DNA of 64,000 nt, from NCBI GenBank assembly GCA_016187945.1, contig JACPIT010000006.1:248001-312000 (forward strand), written 5' to 3'. The DNA comes from Opitutia bacterium. Its GTDB lineage: Bacteria; Verrucomicrobiota; Verrucomicrobiia; Opitutales; Opitutaceae. Of the stretch, positions 36,214-45,560 are shown in pieces; position 1 is the first letter of the stretch; each line of letters opens with the position of its first letter. The translations under genes were made by a program, and so were the position numbers. The notes below the pieces were generated by a model. That model ran no database searches and was not told the origin of the DNA. It saw only the letters and a program-made list of their open reading frames with translations.

Positions 36214-38997
36214 TCAGCCGAGCGCGGCGAGCAGGCGTTCGACTTCGGCTTTCTTGGCCTTCAGGTCGGCGAGTTGCTTGCGGGCACCTTCGAGCACGGC
36301 GGGCGGGGCTTTCGAAACAAACGCCTCGTTGGCGAGGCGCGCTTCGGTGCCGGCGATGTGCTTCGCGAGCGTTTCGACTTCCTTCGTCAGCCGCGCCTTT
36401 TCGGCGGCGGCATCGCCGGCGCCGATCTTGCGGATGAGATTCCACGAGCCGTAAGGCGTCACGCACGCGGGCGCGTTCGGCGACATCTTGCCGCGCGTGA
36501 CGCTGCCGGCACCGAGCATGCGCTTCAGTTTCGCGAGGTTCGCGTCGAGCACGGCCCATTGCGCGTCGCTGGCTTCGACGACGAACTCGGAATCCTTCTT
36601 CGCCGCCTCGCCGTTGTCGGCCTTGAAGGCGCGGAGCTGCGAGGTGACTTCCTTCAACCGGCCGACTTCAGCCGCGGCGGCGAGATCGAGGCGCAGGCCG
36701 CGCTCGCCGAGCGCCATGGCGAGTTCGGAGGCGTTTTCGATGCGTGCGTCGCGCATGAGGAACGCGCTGTCGGCGCCGTAGCCGAGCAGGTGCCAGAGTT
36801 CCTCGGTGATGAACGGCGTGAACGGGTGCAGCAGCAGCAGCGTCTGGCGCAGCACGAGGTCCTGGATCGCGAGGCAGTTGGCCTTCGTGTCGGCGTTTTG
36901 CAGCTTCGCTTTCGAGACCTCGACATACCAGTCGCAGAAGTCATTCCAGAAAAATCCGTAGAGCGTCTGCACGGCGTTGCTGAACTCGAAGTTGGCGAAC
37001 GCCTGGTCGACGGCGCGCGTGGTGGCGAGCAGGCGGTCGACGATGGCGTGGTCGTCGGCGTCGAATTTCGCGGGCTCAAGGCGCGCGAGCACGGCGGCGA
37101 GCGAGGAGTTGTCGGCCATCTCGCCGCTCATCTGGCGGAAGCGGCAGGCGTTCCAGAGCTTGTTGCAGAAATTTTTGCCGCTCTCGATGCGGTCTTCCTG
37201 GAAGCGGATGTCCTGGCCTTGCGGCGCGATGGAGATGATGCCGAAGCGCAGACCGTCGGCGCCGTAGCTGGCGATGAGGTCGAGCGGATCGGGCGAGTTG
37301 CCGAGCGACTTCGACATCTTGCGGCCCTGCTGGTCGCGGATGATGCCGGTGAAGTAGACGTCGCGGAACGGAATCCGACGACGCAGCTCCGCTGCGTCGA
37401 GCTGAGAGTTGAGGGTTGAGAGTTGAGAGCCCGGAGCGGCGCTACCGGTGTATTCGAGACCCGCCATGATCATGCGCGCGACCCAGAAGAAGATGATGTC
37501 CGGGCCGGTCACGAGCGTGCTCGTCGGGTAGAAATACTCGTAGCCGCGCTCCTGCATCTTCGCGGCGTCGGGCCAGCCGAGCGTGGCGAACGGCCAGAGC
37601 CAGGACGACGCCCAGGTGTCGAGCACGTCGTCTTCCTGCACCCAATTTTCCGGATCGGCGGGGCCGGCGAGCGAGACGTGGACTTTGGTCGCGTCGCGCA
37701 GATCGGCTTCGGTGAGCTTTTCCTTGTCGAGGCCCTTGCGATACCAAACCGGGATGCGGTGGCCCCACCAGAGTTGGCGGCTGATGCACCAGTCCTGGAT
37801 GTTCTCGAGCCAGTGCAGGTAAACCTTCGACCAGCGCTCCGGGTGGAACTTGATGTGGCCGTCGCGCACGGCGGCTTTCGCCTCTTCGACGCGCGGATAT
37901 TTCAACCACCACTGCCAGGTGAGGCGCGGCTCGATCGGCACGTCGGCGCGCTCGGAGTAGCCGACGTTGTTCTCGTAAGGCTCCTCCTTCACCAGGGCGC
38001 CGCGCTCCTTGAGCAGTTCGGCGGCTTTCTTGCGGCCGAGGAAACGGTCCATGCCCGCGAGTTCGGGGCCGGCGAGTTCGTTGAGCGTGCCGTCGGCGTT
38101 GAGCACGTCGATCGGCGGGAGCTTGTGGCGCTGGCCGACCTCGAAGTCGACCTTGTCGTGCGCGGGCGTGATCTTCAGTGCGCCGGAGCCGAACTCCTTG
38201 TCGACGGCGCTGTCGGCGATGATCGGAATCTCCGCGGTCGGCCCGAGCGGGCGGCGCACTTTTTTGCCGATGAGATCGGTGTAGCGCGGGTCGTCGGGAT
38301 GCACGGCGATGGCGACGTCGCCGGGAATCGTTTCGGGGCGCGTCGTCTTCACCTCGATGAAGCGGCCGGGCTGATCGACCAGCTCGTAGCGCACCTGATA
38401 GAGGAAACCCTTCGCGGGTTTCATGATGACTTCCTCGTCGGAGAGCGCGGTGAGCGAGACGGGGCACCAGTTCACCATGCGCTTGCCGCGGTAGATGTGG
38501 CCCTTCGCGAAGAGGTCGACGAACACGTTGAGCACCGCCTGCGAGTAGTGCGGATCCATCGTGAACTGCGTGCGGCTCCAATCGCACGAGGCGCCGAGCG
38601 CCTGGAGTTGCTGGAGAATGATTCCGCCCTTCTCCTCGCGCCAGGACCAGACCTTCTCGAGGAACTTTTCGCGGCCGAGGTCGCGGCGGTGGAGCTTCTG
38701 TTTGCGCAGCTCGCGCTCGACGACGGTCTGCGTGGCGATGCCGGCGTGGTCGGTGCCGGGGAGCCACATGGCCTCCTTGCCTTCGAGGCGCGCGCGGCGA
38801 ATGAGGATGTCTTGCAGCGTGTTGTTCAACACGTGGCCCATCGTGAGCACGCCGGTGACGTTCGGCGGCGGGATGACGATCGAATACGGCTGCTTCGCCA
38901 GATTGACTCGTCCCGCGAAACACCCGGCGGTTTGCCAGGCGGCATACCACTTCTTTTCGACGTCGCGCGGTTCGTAGCTCTTGGTGATCGAGGCCAT
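36214..38997 (-). CDS. valS: Valyl-tRNA synthetase with an in-frame repeat insertion
   Basis: Charges tRNA-Val; class I synthetase with an editing domain. The start MASITKSYEPRDVEKKWY (38997) gives 927 residues; the 16-residue upstream extension is unlikely. Landmarks: IPPPNVTGVLTMGHVL (HIGH-type motif), the editing domain near EVKTTRPETIPGDVAIAVHP, LDTWASSWLWPF, GPDIIFFWVARMIMAGLEYTG, KMSKS in GRKMSKSLGNSPDP and a C-terminal coiled-coil arm. Between MIMAGLEYTG and IPFRDVYFTG, normally almost adjacent, lie about 22 extra residues (SAAPGSQLSTLNSQL, DAAELRR) encoded by a palindrome and a family D repeat. All catalytic motifs remain intact, so the enzyme should be functional. Confidence 0.96.
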   Translation of the reverse strand: MASITKSYEPRDVEKKWYAAWQTAGCFAGRVNLAKQPYSIVIPPPNVTGVLTMGHVLNNTLQDILIRRARLEGKEAMWLPGTDHAGIATQTVVERELRKQKLHRRDLGREKFLEKVWSWREEKGGIILQQLQALGASCDWSRTQFTMDPHYSQAVLNVFVDLFAKGHIYRGKRMVNWCPVSLTALSDEEVIMKPAKGFLYQVRYELVDQPGRFIEVKTTRPETIPGDVAIAVHPDDPRYTDLIGKKVRRPLGPTAEIPIIADSAVDKEFGSGALKITPAHDKVDFEVGQRHKLPPIDVLNADGTLNELAGPELAGMDRFLGRKKAAELLKERGALVKEEPYENNVGYSERADVPIEPRLTWQWWLKYPRVEEAKAAVRDGHIKFHPERWSKVYLHWLENIQDWCISRQLWWGHRIPVWYRKGLDKEKLTEADLRDATKVHVSLAGPADPENWVQEDDVLDTWASSWLWPFATLGWPDAAKMQERGYEYFYPTSTLVTGPDIIFFWVARMIMAGLEYTGSAAPGSQLSTLNSQLDAAELRRRIPFRDVYFTGIIRDQQGRKMSKSLGNSPDPLDLIASYGADGLRFGIISIAPQGQDIRFQEDRIESGKNFCNKLWNACRFRQMSGEMADNSSLAAVLARLEPAKFDADDHAIVDRLLATTRAVDQAFANFEFSNAVQTLYGFFWNDFCDWYVEVSKAKLQNADTKANCLAIQDLVLRQTLLLLHPFTPFITEELWHLLGYGADSAFLMRDARIENASELAMALGERGLRLDLAAAAEVGRLKEVTSQLRAFKADNGEAAKKDSEFVVEASDAQWAVLDANLAKLKRMLGAGSVTRGKMSPNAPACVTPYGSWNLIRKIGAGDAAAEKARLTKEVETLAKHIAGTEARLANEAFVSKAPPAVLEGARKQLADLKAKKAEVERLLAALG
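37376..37427. repeat. In-frame repeat insertion in valS, family D plus hairpin
   Basis: GACGCAGC-TCC-GCTGCGTC hairpin (37380-37398 region) followed by GCTGAGAGTTGAGGGTTGAG and AGTTGAGAGC, the unit also found between sucC and sucD. Read on the coding strand it gives SQLSTLNSQL, the same peptide phase as LSTLNPQLSTSS upstream of sucD. Confidence 0.75.
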
Positions 38998-39086
38998 GGG
39001 AGAAATTGAGCCGGCCAGTGAAAGCCCCGTGCAGGACGCTGACAAGCCCTGTTCCGGGGTCAGAGCGACGGAGGAGGAAGATCGCC

Positions 39087-39252
39087 GTAGCGCGGTGCTT
39101 CAGGCCGCGCCGGGGAGTTTTCCACGCGGGCTGAAGCCCCGCGCTACTCCAAGCCCCTCGCGCGCGAAAATTGTAGGAGCGGCTTTATGCCGCGACTCGA
39201 ACGCGGCATGCGCTTCGAACCACTCGCGGCGTAAAGCCGCTCCTACAATTTT
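39087..39252. repeat. Two adjacent palindromic elements between valS and the HemW-like gene
   Basis: 39087-39147: GTAGCGCGGTGCTTCAGGCC with a GGGCTGAAGCCCCGCGCTAC partner. 39167-39252: AAAATTGTAGGAGCGGCTTT with partner AAAGCCGCTCCTACAATTTT, enclosing an inner CGCGGCATGC hairpin. The first type also appears at 58861-58914. No gene in the 270-bp gap 38998-39267. Confidence 0.85.
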
Positions 39253-39267
39253 CCGCTTCGGGATCGC

Positions 39268-40653
39268 TCACCCGCATGCCACCGCGCGTTCGCGCGTCGA
39301 CGGCAGAGCGCGCTGGCCGGTCGACTCCAGTTCCGCACGCACGTGCGCGCGCATGGCGTCGCGGTAGGCGTTCACCGACTCGAAAAACTCCGACATCATC
39401 AGCATCAGCCAATACATGCCGTCCGGCGTCAGTTGCCAGCCGCGCGCCGTGCGATCCGCGGCACCGAGCAACTCGAGCGTCCGCAACTCGCCCCAGAGGC
39501 GCCAGAAAAACTTCCGCCCGTGCCGCTGCCGCGCCCACTCGCGGTCGAGCCCGAGCCCGAACATTCGCGTGAGCAGCGTGTAGCGCAACGCGTCGCCCGT
39601 GCTGAGCTGGTGGCGCGTCACGATGCCCGTAAGCCCGTCGCGGATGCGTTGCTCGTAGGCGTTGAGCGAAAAGGTCGTCGCGTAGAGCGCGCCGTCGAGG
39701 TAGCTGAACGCGCCGCTGCCGACGCCGACGTAGTTTTCCGAGGCGACGATGTATTCGTCACCATTCCTCTCCTCGTGGGCCAGCGCGCTCGCGCGCGCCT
39801 CGGCATCTTGCGCGCGCGAGCGCGCTGGCCCACGACGCGTGAAACACCACGCGGACGACGCGGCGAAACCCGCCGGTTGGAGCTTGCGCAAGATCGCGCG
39901 GAAAAGTTTCCGCAGCCGCCGCCGGTCGGGCGTGCCCATCGCGCCCTGCATGCGGCGCAGCGTCGTGGGCGAGGTCATCAGTGGGTAGCACGAGACTTGG
40001 TTCGCGCCGAGCGAGAGGAAGATTTCCAGATCGCGCTCAAGCGACGCGACGGTCTGGTGCGGCTGGTTGAAGATCAGGTCGACGTTGAACGTCGGGAACA
40101 TCGCCGCGGCGTTGCGGATGCGCTCGGCGGTGTCGGCGCCGCTGCCGTATTTGGCGTAGCGGTCCATCTCCTGGAGCAACTGATCGTCGAAGCTTTGCAC
40201 GCCGACCGAGAGGCGCGTGACGCCGCCGGCACGGAGTTTCGAGAGCAGCGGCTCCTGTAGATCCTTCGGATTCGTTTCGACGGATACTTCCTTCACGCCG
40301 AAGAGTTCCTTCACGAGCGCGATGGTCGCGAGCAGTTCGTCGGGTTCGGTCGTGGGCGTGCCGCCGCCGAAGTAGACGCCGGAGAACTTGAACCCGGCCT
40401 CGTGATAGCGGCGGATCTCGGTGCGCAGCGCGGCGAAGTAGCGCACGGCAAGGTCGTGGCAGTGCTGCACGCGGTGGAACGAGCAGAACGGGCACAGCAC
40501 CTCGCAGAACGGCACGTGGACGTAGAGGTAGCAGCCGCCCTCCGCCGGGACCGGCGGCACGCGTCCGTCGGTCTCCTGCATTTTCAGGAAACCGCGGGTG
40601 CGAAAGCGGAACAGCCGGATGAGAGCGGAATCGACGAGGCCGGAAGCGAACAT
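39268..40653 (-). CDS. HemN/HemW-like radical SAM protein with an in-frame hairpin insertion
   Basis: 461 residues (an internal ATG at 40581 is a possible shorter start). CYLYVHVPFCEVLCPFCSFHR carries the CxxxCxFC-type [4Fe-4S]/SAM cluster; GVYFGGGTPTTEPDEL, VSVETNPKDL, RLSVGVQSFDDQLLQEMDR and FNVDLIFNQPHQT are conserved coproporphyrinogen-oxidase-like motifs. Members include HemN, the haem chaperone HemW and haem-degrading HutW/ChuW enzymes; which applies here is unclear. It starts 25 bp downstream of a large multihaem cytochrome gene, so a role in haem supply or handling is attractive. Residues about 274-293 are encoded by a perfect hairpin. Confidence 0.82.
   Translation of the reverse strand: MFASGLVDSALIRLFRFRTRGFLKMQETDGRVPPVPAEGGCYLYVHVPFCEVLCPFCSFHRVQHCHDLAVRYFAALRTEIRRYHEAGFKFSGVYFGGGTPTTEPDELLATIALVKELFGVKEVSVETNPKDLQEPLLSKLRAGGVTRLSVGVQSFDDQLLQEMDRYAKYGSGADTAERIRNAAAMFPTFNVDLIFNQPHQTVASLERDLEIFLSLGANQVSCYPLMTSPTTLRRMQGAMGTPDRRRLRKLFRAILRKLQPAGFAASSAWCFTRRGPARSRAQDAEARASALAHEERNGDEYIVASENYVGVGSGAFSYLDGALYATTFSLNAYEQRIRDGLTGIVTRHQLSTGDALRYTLLTRMFGLGLDREWARQRHGRKFFWRLWGELRTLELLGAADRTARGWQLTPDGMYWLMLMMSEFFESVNAYRDAMRAHVRAELESTGQRALPSTRERAVACG
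39774..39833. repeat. In-frame perfect hairpin in the HemW-like gene, family E
   Basis: CGTGGGCCAGCGCGCTCGCG at the left and CGCGAGCGCGCTGGCCCACG at the right are exact reverse complements, extended by further CG pairs, with a 12-base centre. Translated it gives RRGPARSRAQDAEARASALAHEE between FAASSAWCFT and NGDEYIVASENYVGVG, which are close together in relatives. Confidence 0.85.
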
Positions 40654-40678
40654 CGTGGGCGGTGAGTCGAGTTCGCGA

Positions 40679-42886
40679 TCAGTGGAGCAACCGCGAAACC
40701 ATGGCGTAGACGATCAGCACGAGGAGCACGAGGCCGGTGCCGAAGAACAGGAAGCCGGCGGCCTGCGCGACCTTCTTGCGGCCCTGCCACTCGTCCTTGA
40801 CCTTGTAGTCGTCGAGTTTGCCGGCGGCGACGAGGCGGTCATACCAGCGTTTCCGCTCGTGCAACATTTCCGTCTGCGAGATGCGGCCCGAGAAGATGAC
40901 GGTGTCCATCGGGAATTTCTCGATGCGGAAATGCGTGTTGAAGAAGTGGAACGTGAAGATGAAGCCCGCGGCGAGCAGCGCTTCGTCCGAGTGGATGACG
41001 TGCGCGATGTTGATCGCCCAGCCCGGCATGAAGTGCGTGAAGAATTTCGGGAACCAGAGAATCATGCCCGACACGCCGATCATCGCCACGCCCCAGAACA
41101 CCGCGAGGTAGTCGAAGCGCTCCCAATACGTCCAGCGGTCGAACTGCGGGCGCGGCCCCTTGCCGAAGAACCAGCGGTTGTGCGCCACGAAATCGCGCCA
41201 GTCCTGGAACGACGGCGCCATCGAGTCGGGGCCGAACACGGCGCCGAAGATGCGCTTGAACTCGATCCGGCCGGTCTCCGGATTGCGGATGGCCTTGCGG
41301 TTTTGCCAGAGCGATGCGGCGAGTTCGCTGAGATGCAGGGCGAAGTAGCCGAAGGTCATGATCGCACCGAAGTGATGCAGCGTGCGCGCGACCTCGGCGC
41401 CGCCCATGAAGTGCATCATCACCTTCGCCCAGTGGGCGTAGTAGAATTTCAACGGCATGCCCGTGATGACGAGCAACAGGAAGCTCGTGACGACGAGCAT
41501 GTGCAGGAAGCGCTCGAACGGCGTGAAGCGCGTGTAGAGCACATCGTCGGTGTTCTGCTTGGTCACGGCTTCGCGGAACGTCTTCGAGTCGTTGAGATAG
41601 AGATACACCGAGCGCACGAGCCACAGCAACGTGTGCAGACCGAAGAACGCGAACGTCCCGACGAGCAGGCACGTCATGAAGATGAACACCTTGTTCAGGA
41701 TCGGATAATTCTTCGCGTCCATCGGGTTCGCGTGGGCCTGGAATTGCGTGAACTTCTCGGTCGCGCCCGCGTGGCACTGCGAGCAGGTGCCGACAATTTT
41801 CTCCTTCGAGAGGCGCGAACGCGCGTCGCTCACCGGAAACACATCGTGGTGGCCATGGCAGTCGTAGCACGCTGCGACGTCGGGAGCGACGTTCGGACGG
41901 CCGAGCGCCATCGACTTGCCGTGATAGGTGTCGCGGTAGTGCTCGAGGCGGTCTTCGTGGCATTTGCCGCAGCTCTGGTCGCTCGCCTCCTTGAAGTGCG
42001 CGGTCTTGGGCTTGGCGATGTCGTGCGCCGAGTGGCAATCGGTGCAGACCGGACCCTTCTTGTCGCCTTTGGCGAGGAGCTGGCCGTGCACGCTCTTGTT
42101 GTAGATTTCCTCGATGCCGAGGTGGCAGTTGCCGCACGACTTCGCGATGTTCGCGTGGCTGGTGTGCGAGTCCTTGTCGACGCTGCGCTTGATGTCGTGC
42201 ACGCCGTGGCAGTCGTTGCAGGACGGCGCGACGATCAGGCCTTTCAGGATCAGCGCCTGGCCGTGAATGCTGTCGAGGTAATGCGCGGCGGCGTCCTTCT
42301 GACCCATGCGGTATTCCTTCGCGAGCTTCGGGTCGTCGTGGCAGGTGCCGCAGGTCTTGGTGAGGTTGAGTTTGAAAACGGGTGAATCGATCTGCTTCAC
42401 CGGCACCATGTCGTGCGTGCCGTGGCAGCTCTGACACGACGCGGCATCGGACGAGCCCATCTTGTGGCTCATGCCGTGAATGCTCGTCGCGAACTGAGCG
42501 GTCGGCTTCTCGTGGCACGACGCGCATTGCGCCGGCGCGACCTTCGAGTCGTGCGGGCTCTCCTTGATGTCGGCGTGGCAATCGACGCAGTTGAGTTTGC
42601 CGTGAACGGATTTGGCGAAGACTTCCGGCTTCACACCCACCCACTCCTTCGGCTGGCCTTTTTTGCGCGCTTTGAATTCGGCCTCGTGGCAATCCATGCA
42701 CTCGCTGTTCGGCACGAGCGCGGGCGTCGCAGATTCTGCTGCGCCCGGCGCGACGACGGCCTTCGCGGGTTCAGCGGTGGGGACTGGAACGGCGGCCTTG
42801 TCGCCAGCCCGGCCGTTCAGCGAAAAAAAGAGCGCGACGGTCGCCACCGCGAGTGGCCGACAAAAAGTGCGAAGGGCGGTTTTCAT
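40679..42886 (-). CDS. Undecahaem cytochrome c fused to a membrane cytochrome b (CbcL-like)
   Basis: 735 residues from MKTALRTFCRPLAVATVALF (signal peptide). Residues about 60-395 contain 11 CXXCH motifs (CMDCH, CVDCH, CASCH, CQSCH, CGTCH, CNDCH, CGNCH, CTDCH, CGKCH, CYDCH, CSQCH), many followed by HD or GxHD. The C-terminal 330 residues form a membrane cytochrome b of the HydC/FdnI or b561 type, with histidines such as FERFLHMLVVTSF, ARTLHHFGAIMTF and LHLSELAASLW. The layout matches Geobacter CbcL (nine haems plus b domain), a menaquinol oxidase for extracellular electron transfer; equivalence is inference. It is on the same strand as the paralogue at 43140-45359, 253 bp downstream of it. 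Confidence 0.88.
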   Translation of the reverse strand: MKTALRTFCRPLAVATVALFFSLNGRAGDKAAVPVPTAEPAKAVVAPGAAESATPALVPNSECMDCHEAEFKARKKGQPKEWVGVKPEVFAKSVHGKLNCVDCHADIKESPHDSKVAPAQCASCHEKPTAQFATSIHGMSHKMGSSDAASCQSCHGTHDMVPVKQIDSPVFKLNLTKTCGTCHDDPKLAKEYRMGQKDAAAHYLDSIHGQALILKGLIVAPSCNDCHGVHDIKRSVDKDSHTSHANIAKSCGNCHLGIEEIYNKSVHGQLLAKGDKKGPVCTDCHSAHDIAKPKTAHFKEASDQSCGKCHEDRLEHYRDTYHGKSMALGRPNVAPDVAACYDCHGHHDVFPVSDARSRLSKEKIVGTCSQCHAGATEKFTQFQAHANPMDAKNYPILNKVFIFMTCLLVGTFAFFGLHTLLWLVRSVYLYLNDSKTFREAVTKQNTDDVLYTRFTPFERFLHMLVVTSFLLLVITGMPLKFYYAHWAKVMMHFMGGAEVARTLHHFGAIMTFGYFALHLSELAASLWQNRKAIRNPETGRIEFKRIFGAVFGPDSMAPSFQDWRDFVAHNRWFFGKGPRPQFDRWTYWERFDYLAVFWGVAMIGVSGMILWFPKFFTHFMPGWAINIAHVIHSDEALLAAGFIFTFHFFNTHFRIEKFPMDTVIFSGRISQTEMLHERKRWYDRLVAAGKLDDYKVKDEWQGRKKVAQAAGFLFFGTGLVLLVLIVYAMVSRLLH

Positions 42887-43056
42887 GGCGCGAGCGCAGT
42901 ATGCTCCGCGCAGGGCAAAGTCGCTGCGCAGCGCTTGGCCTCGCCGGGGCGTAAATTGGGGAATCGATAAGCGGCGCGAAACGACCGGGTGTTTTTCCCG
43001 GTGCATCAGCGGCGCTTACGCGCGGCGCGCAGAGCCGGCATCTCATGCGCGGCGGA

Positions 43057-43125
43057 GCAGCAGCCGACGTGAAATCGGCCGGCGAAGTTTCTGCACGGTT
43101 CCCAGCCGACTCACGTCGGCTGCGA
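43057..43125. repeat. Palindromic element, family A
   Basis: GCAGCCGACGTGA on the left faces TCACGTCGGCTGC on the right; these are the same arms as at 996-1065 and 59496-59586. It lies in the gap between the two CbcL-like genes (42887-43139). Confidence 0.75.
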
Positions 43126-43139
43126 CTCGGAACCCGGAA

Positions 43140-45359
43140 TCAACCCTTCGGCGGTGCGTCCGGGCCCGGCGGCGTCTCGCTCGACGGCGGCTCCGGCGTC
43201 TTCGGCTCCGCGGCCTTCATCTCTTCGAGTTGCAACGGGTGTTCGTCCATCATCTCGCGCTCCGACATGCGGCCGGTGAGCCAGGCGAGGTTCATCGGAT
43301 AAACGTCGGGGTTGAAGATGACGAAGTAGAAGTGCCAGACGATGATCGCCAGCGTCGCCAGCACCGCCTCGTAGAAGTGGATGCTGCGCGAGATATCGAA
43401 GCCGAGCTTGCCGAGCAGCCCCATCGAAGTGTTGTCGAACCACAAGATGAAGCCGGTGAGCGTCATCACGATCATGCCCCAGACCATCGCCCAATACTCG
43501 GCTTTCTCGATGTAGCAGAAGCGCGGGAACTGCGGTTTCTCCTTCGAGAGACCGAGGTTGAACTTGAGCACCTTCCACGGATCGGTGACGTCGCGCCAGC
43601 GCGGCAGAAGGTCGAAAAACAACTGCCGCCCGTGCGCGGTGAACGCGAGGTAGCCGATGTGCCAGAGCGAAACCGCCAGGATCACGATGCCCGACACGCG
43701 GTGGCCGAGGCTGCGCAACTCGAACGCCTTGCCGCTGAGATTGCGCACGCCCACGACCCACCACGCCTCCGGATAACGCAGCATGAAGCCGGTCACGACG
43801 AGGCCGGTGAAGCTGAGGCCGAGCACCGCGTGCTGGAAGCGCTCGTTCACCGTCATGCGCAGGTAGAGGCGATGCGCGACGTGCGGCTCCTCGATGACGC
43901 CCTTCTGCATGGCGAGTTTGCGGCGCGTCTTCCGGTAGAAATCGAGGCCGTTGTGCAGCGTCATGCCGCCGATCACGGCGACGATCAGCACGACGTAGAG
44001 GTTCGCGATCCAGTAGAGGATCGGCGCCTGCTCCTTGTTCGTCTCGTCGGCGTGGACGCGGCCGAGCGCGAAACGCGTGTTGGCGCCCGGGTGACACTCG
44101 CCGCAGGTGCGCGCGAGGTTGTCGCGGTGAATCGTCGACGCGGGGTCTTGCTGCGACTTGATCGCGTGTGCGCCGTGGCAGCTCGCGCAATTCACCACCT
44201 CCACCGCGCCGCCGCGCACGGCGAGGCCGTGATAGCTGTCGGAGAAGGTCCGGAACGAGTCGCTCGAGAGACCGTATTTTTTCGTGAGCCGGACGGACGA
44301 GTGGCAATCGGCGCAGACCTTCTGCGCGAGGTTCGATTTGTGGACCGGCGAATTGGGATCCTTGTGGCCTTTGATGTCGTGCTCACCATGGCAGCTCGTG
44401 CAGCTCGCCGAATCGACGTTGCCCTTGGCGAGTGCTTTCGCGTGCACGCTAGCCTCGTAGTCGGACGCTTGGTCCTGGTGGCACTTCGCGCACGTCTCGG
44501 AAATGTGCGTGCGGTTGACGTTGGCGCCGGCGACGGCGGCGCGGTTCATCTGGTGCGCGCCGTGGCAATCGACGCAGCTCGCGGCCTTCTCCTTGCCCTC
44601 GCGCAACGCGGCGCCGTGCACCGATTGCTCGAAATTCGCGACAAACTTCGCCCCCATCGCGGGCTGGTCGGCCACTTCGGGTTTCTCGACGTGGCACGAC
44701 TCGCATAGCTTCGCCTGCGCGAGCTTCAGCTCGACCGTCATCGCCTGCCCTTTTCGCGCCGCAATCGGCTGTCGGTGACACGACAGGCAATCCGGTGCGG
44801 TGCGGCGCTTCTGGAGGCCACGAGGCGCGTGCGCGGACGCGAGATAGTCTTTCGTCGCGGCCTCGTGGCACGCGCCGCAGGACTTCGCCTGTGTTTCCGG
44901 AGCGAAAGAAAAATCCGCGTGCTTGACCGCGACGCTCTCGTGCGTGCCGTGGCAACCGACGCAGGACGTGTCTTGGTCGCGCGGTGGATTCCCGAGGGCG
45001 AGCCGCGAGTGAAACGCGTGCGTCTTCGCGACTTTGTCGTGGCAGCTCCGGCAATCGACCTTCGGCACGCGCGGCTCGTGCTCGGCTTCCTTGATCGTCG
45101 AGTGGCACTCGACGCACGCGAGTTTGCCGTGAATCGATTTGGCAAATTCCTCGGGCCGCACGCCCACCCACTCTTTCGGCTGGCCGGCCTTGCGCGACTT
45201 GAACTCGGCTTCGTGGCACTCGAGGCACTCGGAATTCGCGACGGCCGGCGGCGACTTGGCCGGCGGCGGCGATTCCGCCGCCGCGAGCGACACCGCCGCA
45301 CCCAGCACCCACGTCAGCGCGCTTCGCACCGACCAAGAAATGTATCCGCCGAGCTGCAT
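43140..45359 (-). CDS. Multihaem (13 CXXCH) cytochrome c fused to a membrane cytochrome b, CbcL-like paralogue
   Basis: 739 residues. Signal peptide region LTWVLGAAVSLAAAESPPPA. Thirteen CXXCH motifs follow in about residues 47-425 (CLECH, CVECH, CRSCH, CVGCH, CGACH, CLSCH, CESCH, CVDCH, CAKCH, CTSCH, CADCH, CASCH, CGECH). The first haem segment (NSECLECHEAEFKSRKAGQP, KEWVGVRPEEFAKSIHGKL) is nearly the same as in the neighbour at 40679-42886, so the two arose by duplication. The C-terminal membrane cytochrome b has helices around YWIANLYVVLIVAVIGGMTL, HAVLGLSFTGLVVTGFML, HRVSGIVILAVSLWHIGYL and a Pro-rich tail (ETPPGPDAPPKG). Probable quinol oxidase passing electrons to periplasmic haems. Divergent from the cytochrome c operon that starts at 45561. 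Confidence 0.88.
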   Translation of the reverse strand: MQLGGYISWSVRSALTWVLGAAVSLAAAESPPPAKSPPAVANSECLECHEAEFKSRKAGQPKEWVGVRPEEFAKSIHGKLACVECHSTIKEAEHEPRVPKVDCRSCHDKVAKTHAFHSRLALGNPPRDQDTSCVGCHGTHESVAVKHADFSFAPETQAKSCGACHEAATKDYLASAHAPRGLQKRRTAPDCLSCHRQPIAARKGQAMTVELKLAQAKLCESCHVEKPEVADQPAMGAKFVANFEQSVHGAALREGKEKAASCVDCHGAHQMNRAAVAGANVNRTHISETCAKCHQDQASDYEASVHAKALAKGNVDSASCTSCHGEHDIKGHKDPNSPVHKSNLAQKVCADCHSSVRLTKKYGLSSDSFRTFSDSYHGLAVRGGAVEVVNCASCHGAHAIKSQQDPASTIHRDNLARTCGECHPGANTRFALGRVHADETNKEQAPILYWIANLYVVLIVAVIGGMTLHNGLDFYRKTRRKLAMQKGVIEEPHVAHRLYLRMTVNERFQHAVLGLSFTGLVVTGFMLRYPEAWWVVGVRNLSGKAFELRSLGHRVSGIVILAVSLWHIGYLAFTAHGRQLFFDLLPRWRDVTDPWKVLKFNLGLSKEKPQFPRFCYIEKAEYWAMVWGMIVMTLTGFILWFDNTSMGLLGKLGFDISRSIHFYEAVLATLAIIVWHFYFVIFNPDVYPMNLAWLTGRMSEREMMDEHPLQLEEMKAAEPKTPEPPSSETPPGPDAPPKG

Positions 45360-45560
45360 GATTTTCCCTCGGCGGCATCTTGTCGGAAGGCTCGGCCATT
45401 AGCTCCGCACAAGTTGGCTGGGCCGGGGCGTATCTTGCACGCGGCGCTAATCGGCCGCCGCAATTAATGCACAGCGAACCCCAAGGCCCCGGTAGTTCGC
45501 GACGGCTCGGTCTGCTAGCTTCGTCGTGTTACCCCCGCGAAACCCTCGACTCCCGCCGTC

